From Lutraria lutraria (taxonomy: Eukaryota; Mollusca; Bivalvia; Venerida; Mactridae), in contig OZ026835.1 in the NCBI GenBank assembly GCA_964023205.1, positions 11,428,414-11,492,413 of the forward strand: DNA of 64,000 nucleotides. The letters are read 5' to 3'. Below, piece by piece: positions 60,222-64,000 of the stretch. The translations under genes and the position numbers were made by a program. Each line of letters begins with the position of its first letter. The first letter of the stretch is position 1. The notes below the pieces were generated by a model that was not told where the DNA came from, did not search any database, and saw only the letters and a list, made by a program, of their open reading frames with translations.

Positions 60222-61520
60222 ATGATGCAACACGGTTCCTGTGAATGTAGTAAGACAGAGTTGGATGTGTCTGTTGTGCCACCTACCATGACAGCCATGC
60301 AAGAAGGTCAATGGACTGAGCATTATCCCATTTCTGCTCTGGACAATAATGCTCCGATTGAATTTGTGATTCCTGCACAGACAGAAAAATGGACAGATCT
60401 GAATCAATCTTACCTGTACCTAAAACTAAAAATTATACAGGCAGATGGTACAGACCTAGTGGCCGACAGTGAAATTGCTACCGTCAACAATTTCTTTCAC
60501 AGCATGTTCTCAAGCATTGATGTGTATCTGAATAATAAACTGATCACCAGCAATGCGGACACGTATGCCTATCGGGCATACATAGAAAATTTACTCTCCT
60601 TCACCTCAAGCTGTAAAGACACTCAGCTTCAGGCGCTAGAGTTATGGGGTGAAGACACCCCTGGTCATATGAACACCCACGCACATGACGGGGGTAACCT
60701 GGGCTATATTGAGAGACGTGCTCGTGTCCATCAAAGTCGTGTGGTGGAACTATGTGGACGGCTTCATTTGGATCTGATGATGCAAGATAAATATTTACCC
60801 AATGGTATGGAAATACGCTTAAGACTAAACAAAGCGTCACCTCAATTCTGTCTCATGGGTGCCGCACCGGCTAAAATCAAGTTTCTAGAAGCAGGATTCA
60901 ATGTAAGAACAGTAGATTTACTGCCAGTGGTAGCCAATCAACTCAATCAACAGATTGCTCAACATAACATGAAAATCCCCATCCGACGAACTGAAGTAAA
61001 AACATTCACGATTCCTAACGGTCAACGATCCAAGATTGAAGATCATTTATTTCAAGGTCAATTGCCAAAACGTCTTATCATCGGTATGGTAAGAAATGGA
61101 GACATGAATGGAGACATGGCTACCAACCCCTTTGATTTCCGTCATTTTACACTGAATCATCTAGAAGTCAGCATTGACGGAAAAAGTATTCATAACAAAG
61201 CGTTTCAACCCAATTTTGAAACGGGAGAAGTTCTAAGATCCTACATGTCACTCTATCAAGCGACAGGAGCTCTTGGTCTCAATCGTTCATTTGGATTGAG
61301 CATGAATGATTATCGGAACGGATACACACTCTGGGGGTTGGACTTGACAGCAGATCAAGGTTGCGAGGAAGGTCAACTCCATCCTATAAAAACGGGCAAT
61401 CTGAGATTGGAATTTCACTTTGGAACAGCACTTGCACAAGCCATCAACGTGATTGTATTTGCGGAATACGACAATCAAATTGAAATCAATCAATTCAGAG
61501 AAGTGCTTCTAGATTATTAA
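60222..61520 (+). CDS. MCP: Major capsid protein (element 2)
   Basis: 432 aa. Compared with element 1, about ten changes cluster in residues 143-164 and four in 213-217; the remaining ~400 residues show only about three changes. Confidence 0.9.
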   Translation: MMQHGSCECSKTELDVSVVPPTMTAMQEGQWTEHYPISALDNNAPIEFVIPAQTEKWTDLNQSYLYLKLKIIQADGTDLVADSEIATVNNFFHSMFSSIDVYLNNKLITSNADTYAYRAYIENLLSFTSSCKDTQLQALELWGEDTPGHMNTHAHDGGNLGYIERRARVHQSRVVELCGRLHLDLMMQDKYLPNGMEIRLRLNKASPQFCLMGAAPAKIKFLEAGFNVRTVDLLPVVANQLNQQIAQHNMKIPIRRTEVKTFTIPNGQRSKIEDHLFQGQLPKRLIIGMVRNGDMNGDMATNPFDFRHFTLNHLEVSIDGKSIHNKAFQPNFETGEVLRSYMSLYQATGALGLNRSFGLSMNDYRNGYTLWGLDLTADQGCEEGQLHPIKTGNLRLEFHFGTALAQAINVIVFAEYDNQIEINQFREVLLDY

Positions 61521-61521
61521 G

Positions 61522-61986
61522 ATGGAAGACATGGATATTGAACACCTGGAAAAAGGACAAGATTACGAAATGAAGTTATTGGCGTATCCTTGTTGTACAA
61601 GTTCAAGGACGGACTTTTTACAAGAGTGCTTGAATCATCACGTCACAGAAGCACTCCAATCTTTAATTTATAATCAAGTGCATAAAGACTGTTATGGTTG
61701 TCGAGTGAATCATCCTAGTCAAGTACAACATGTACTCTGCTTATACACGAATACGGAAGAGTGGACAGAACTTTACATTCAAAAAGCGATTCAACGTTTG
61801 GACGTGTTCAAGGTCATGGAAAAGTGGTATCCTGAATTAGTGACCTTGACCGATAGTGAAAAAGGAGACGCGTGTCGATTATGGATTCAATTTAAAGAAG
61901 AACTCACTCAGAATCAGTTCATAGATCAATGGATCAGTGTTTGGGCTGAACGTGTCAACAGAAATTGGCATTATGGAGACGAATGA
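61522..61986 (+). CDS. Conserved Polinton protein with CxGC/NHPSQ motif (element 2)
   Basis: 154 aa, same sequence as 34210-34674. Confidence 0.72.
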   Translation: MEDMDIEHLEKGQDYEMKLLAYPCCTSSRTDFLQECLNHHVTEALQSLIYNQVHKDCYGCRVNHPSQVQHVLCLYTNTEEWTELYIQKAIQRLDVFKVMEKWYPELVTLTDSEKGDACRLWIQFKEELTQNQFIDQWISVWAERVNRNWHYGDE

Positions 61987-62563
61987 ACTACAATACCTAT
62001 TAGATCATTCACCGTTATTAAAACCACTACATGCTCGTGTTTGTGCCAAAGATCAATTACCTTCAGAGAAACCGCATGACGTGAAAGCCTATATTGTGAA
62101 TACCCATAACGGGAATCAACGTGGAGAACACTGGGTGGCTCTTTATTTAAAAGACAATAAAGCAGTGTACTTTGATTCCTACGGATTACCTCCTTTCGAA
62201 GAGATTCTAACCTTTGTGAAAAAACATGCCAACAAAACTTATCTGTGGAATGCCATGAGAATACAAGGCGATATGTTACCGGTGTGTGGTGTGTATTGTC
62301 TATTCGCTTTGGATTTTATCTCACGTGAATGTGACTTGAACCAGATACTGTTAACCCGATTCAAACCGGACATGTATGGAAAAAATGACACTTATGTGAC
62401 GCATTGGTTTCAACAATATTATGGTACTTATTACATGCATGCTCAATATGTGAACAAGTGTGGACAAAAGTGTTGTGCTCAACGTAACTCTAGACCAGAA
62501 GGTCACAACCGTTTGTATCATAGTATCACACATAGAAATACAACTCTTTATGGTGATCATTAA
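61973..62563 (+). CDS. PRO: Adenain-like cysteine protease (element 2)
   Basis: 196 aa; H53, D68, Q98 and C105 are present. A Ser-to-Phe change follows the active-site segment (VYCLFALDF). Confidence 0.9.
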   Translation: METNELQYLLDHSPLLKPLHARVCAKDQLPSEKPHDVKAYIVNTHNGNQRGEHWVALYLKDNKAVYFDSYGLPPFEEILTFVKKHANKTYLWNAMRIQGDMLPVCGVYCLFALDFISRECDLNQILLTRFKPDMYGKNDTYVTHWFQQYYGTYYMHAQYVNKCGQKCCAQRNSRPEGHNRLYHSITHRNTTLYGDH

Positions 62564-62699
62564 ACAATGTTACTGTTTCATGTTGTTACTGTTTTCTTGT
62601 TACAAAAATAAAAGTTTAGAAAAACTGAAACTAGGTGTCTGTTATCTTTTTTCTAAGTTCATAAAAATCAAGCACATGTCTGTGCGGTACATTGGCGCG

Positions 62700-62752
62700 T
62701 GACGCCATCCAACCCTAGGGTGACGTCATCCAAGCGATATGACGTCATCCAA
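62700..62752 (+). promoter_or_regulatory. Triple CRE-type promoter element (element 2)
   Basis: TGACGYCATCCAA at 62700, 62721 and 62740, with TGACGTCA in the last two; identical to element 1. Confidence 0.7.
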
Positions 62753-62803
62753 CCACGAGAGTGGGCGGCGCTTCAACAGAAAAATACTCCGTCTTACAAT
62801 ACA

Positions 62804-63277
62804 ATGCCTCATTTCATTCTGAGAACTCAAACACTCAAGATGGAGGCTTTATTCAATGAACTCAAAACAGCAAAACAACTGACTGAAAAACAGAGCAGGG
62901 TATGGCGTTCAATCAGTCGCTTAGCGGCTAGCATTGTTAGAAAAAGGGAACGTGATCTTCAATTCATTGGTGAGACTTTGAATACCATTGAAACCAATCG
63001 ATTTCATCATAGAGAAGAATTATCTCAATTTCGAGATCAAGTCAGAGAAAGGCAGCGAGATGCTCGGGAACGAACGGTGAATAGACAACGGGAACAACAA
63101 CAAGAAGAAGAGCATTGGCGTATCATCACTACCGCTCAAGTTGAGTACACGGAACAACCACCAGTACCAGAACAGGAATGGTCCTGTGGGGATTCAACAT
63201 GCAGGCTCTGCTATCCCCCACCAGACTGCCAATGCGAACTATGTACCCAACCAGATCAGTCAGCAAACACGGTTTAA
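62804..63277 (+). CDS. Coiled-coil CXCX2C protein, rightmost gene (element 2)
   Basis: 157 aa, two residues longer than element 1 (PPVPEQEW against PPEQEW). The CQCELC cluster is intact. Confidence 0.7.
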   Translation: MPHFILRTQTLKMEALFNELKTAKQLTEKQSRVWRSISRLAASIVRKRERDLQFIGETLNTIETNRFHHREELSQFRDQVRERQRDARERTVNRQREQQQEEEHWRIITTAQVEYTEQPPVPEQEWSCGDSTCRLCYPPPDCQCELCTQPDQSANTV

Positions 63278-63283
63278 AAAACC

Positions 63284-63537
63284 ACCAACGGTCCTTTTCA
63301 GGACCACCAACGGCCCTTTTCAGGGCCACCATGTCTTTTCGAAAGAAAATTCTCTCATTGTCTAAGTCTATACAGTACAAATAACAAAACACAGTACCCA
63401 GAACATTCCTAAAATCCATTTCATACTATTTTGGGGTACAACATTGATTTCCAATTTGTCCCAATTTGTCACAATTTTGAAAACTTCTGGGTACCAATTA
63501 CGTTGATTTGGTACCCAGGGTACCGCCATATACTACT
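63284..63537. repeat. Right TIR of element 2 (254 bp)
   Basis: Inverse of 46407-46660; the arms have the same length and appear identical. Confidence 0.95.
63290..63349 (+). terminator. Two histone-type 3' stem-loops plus HDE-like tract (right end, element 2)
   Basis: GGTCCT-TTTC-AGGACC (63290-63305), GGCCCT-TTTC-AGGGCC (63312-63327), then GAAAGAAAA (63341-63349) after 13 nt. Confidence 0.75.
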
Positions 63538-63543
63538 CACAAG
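63538..63543. repeat. Target-site duplication of element 2, right copy
   Basis: CACAAG, identical to 46401-46406. Confidence 0.95.
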
Positions 63544-64000
63544 TAACTGATGTGTTTGATCAGTTGTCACTGAAGGGACTTAAAACATCACTGAACAAGA
63601 GTTCTATTCTTTTCAGTTATCATTTAACTTTCAATGGACGGAATACATACATTCCATGATGTAACACACTCAACTATATAATATATACATACATGTATAT
63701 ACGATTTGAACGTCAATCTACCACTGATACACTAACTAAAAGTGATTATAGATGTCTGGTACATGTAATTGTGTTAAGAAAAACAAACCTATGTTCATAG
63801 ATCGGAGCTAGAAGTACAAGGACTACGTACAAAGCCCAGTACTCGGTTAGCTCATATGGCCCAGATGTTACAGAACTTGAGAACAATCTCCAAGCTCAAA
63901 CCTCAATTCCATCATCTAAAAGAACATGTATACATACATTATGAATAAAAAAGATAAAGCTGATTAATGTTTAAATGCATATTCAGAATATGCTGACAGA
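63544..64000. other. Host flank right of element 2
   Basis: AT-rich DNA without a recognisable exon or repeat; it should join directly to 46400 in an allele lacking element 2. Confidence 0.4.

Larger units (their letters stand above)
46407..63537 (+). mobile_element. Polinton/Maverick element 2, complete but PolB interrupted
   Basis: 17,131 bp with 254-bp TIRs starting AGTAGTATATGGCGG and its own 6-bp duplication, so it arose by a separate insertion and not by duplication of the segment holding element 1. Gene order and content equal element 1. Differences: one nonsense codon in polymerase, six instead of 14 units in the 34-bp array, two instead of three left-end stem-loops, altered TIR tips, and changed repeat tracts. 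Confidence 0.96.

Overview
The window is animal nuclear DNA: AT-rich, with split genes carrying GT-AG introns, many small non-autonomous transposons and a tRNA-derived SINE. The repeat style and the histone-type 3' signals suggest a mollusc, probably a bivalve; this is an inference, because no single-copy marker fixes the species.

Layout. (1) 1-4363: repeat-rich intergenic DNA with one orphan exon and a 35-bp minisatellite. (2) 4364-17811, minus strand: a glycoside hydrolase family 3 (beta-xylosidase-like) gene that can be followed exon by exon to about 741 aa. It has duplicated alternatives of exon 4 and exon 5, and its introns hold several MITEs, including a hAT-type MITE with an 8-bp target duplication. 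(3) 18772-36265: a complete Polinton/Maverick (element 1, 17,494 bp) with 303-bp terminal inverted repeats (TIRs) and a 6-bp target duplication TACGCC. (4) 37089-37393, minus: a second GH3 first exon, so element 1 sits between two alternative first exons of the same locus. (5) 37916-45937, plus: a flavin-containing monooxygenase (FMO) gene of about 534 aa whose first exon and upstream region are repeated four times (one copy dead). (6) 46407-63537: a second Polinton (element 2, 17,131 bp) in the same orientation, with 254-bp TIRs and target duplication CACAAG. (7) 63544-64000: host flank.

Both Polintons carry the same 19 genes. Left block: a low-complexity protein, a coiled-coil/Cys protein, a small protein with two YPDL motifs and a two-zinc-knuckle protein. 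Core: protein-primed-type DNA polymerase B. Then an F-box-like protein, two unknowns, packaging ATPase, H1/SR-like basic protein, pX-like hydrophobic protein, a Polinton-specific protein, integrase with chromodomain, small membrane protein, minor capsid, basic late protein, major capsid, a Cys/His protein, adenain-type protease and finally a coiled-coil CXCX2C protein. This is a complete virion-plus-integration set (polintovirus type). Element 1 looks intact; element 2 has one premature stop in the polymerase.

The most unusual signal is that four genes in each element (the two outermost genes and two left-block genes) end not at a poly(A) signal but at sense-oriented copies of the metazoan replication-dependent histone mRNA 3' stem-loop (GGCCCTTTTCAGGGCC type). 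For the TIR and minus-strand internal sites a purine-rich GAAAGAA tract follows 13-14 nt downstream, where the U7-pairing histone downstream element would lie. The core and structural genes use AATAAA instead. The two stem-loop genes that are transcribed divergently share a promoter with four CCAAT boxes. The elements therefore seem to run a histone-like, possibly S-phase-linked expression class beside a poly(A) class. A second striking signal is that the two elements have nearly identical interiors, yet a repeated subterminal motif in the TIRs has changed in step (CTGGCAC in one, CTGGGTAC in the other).
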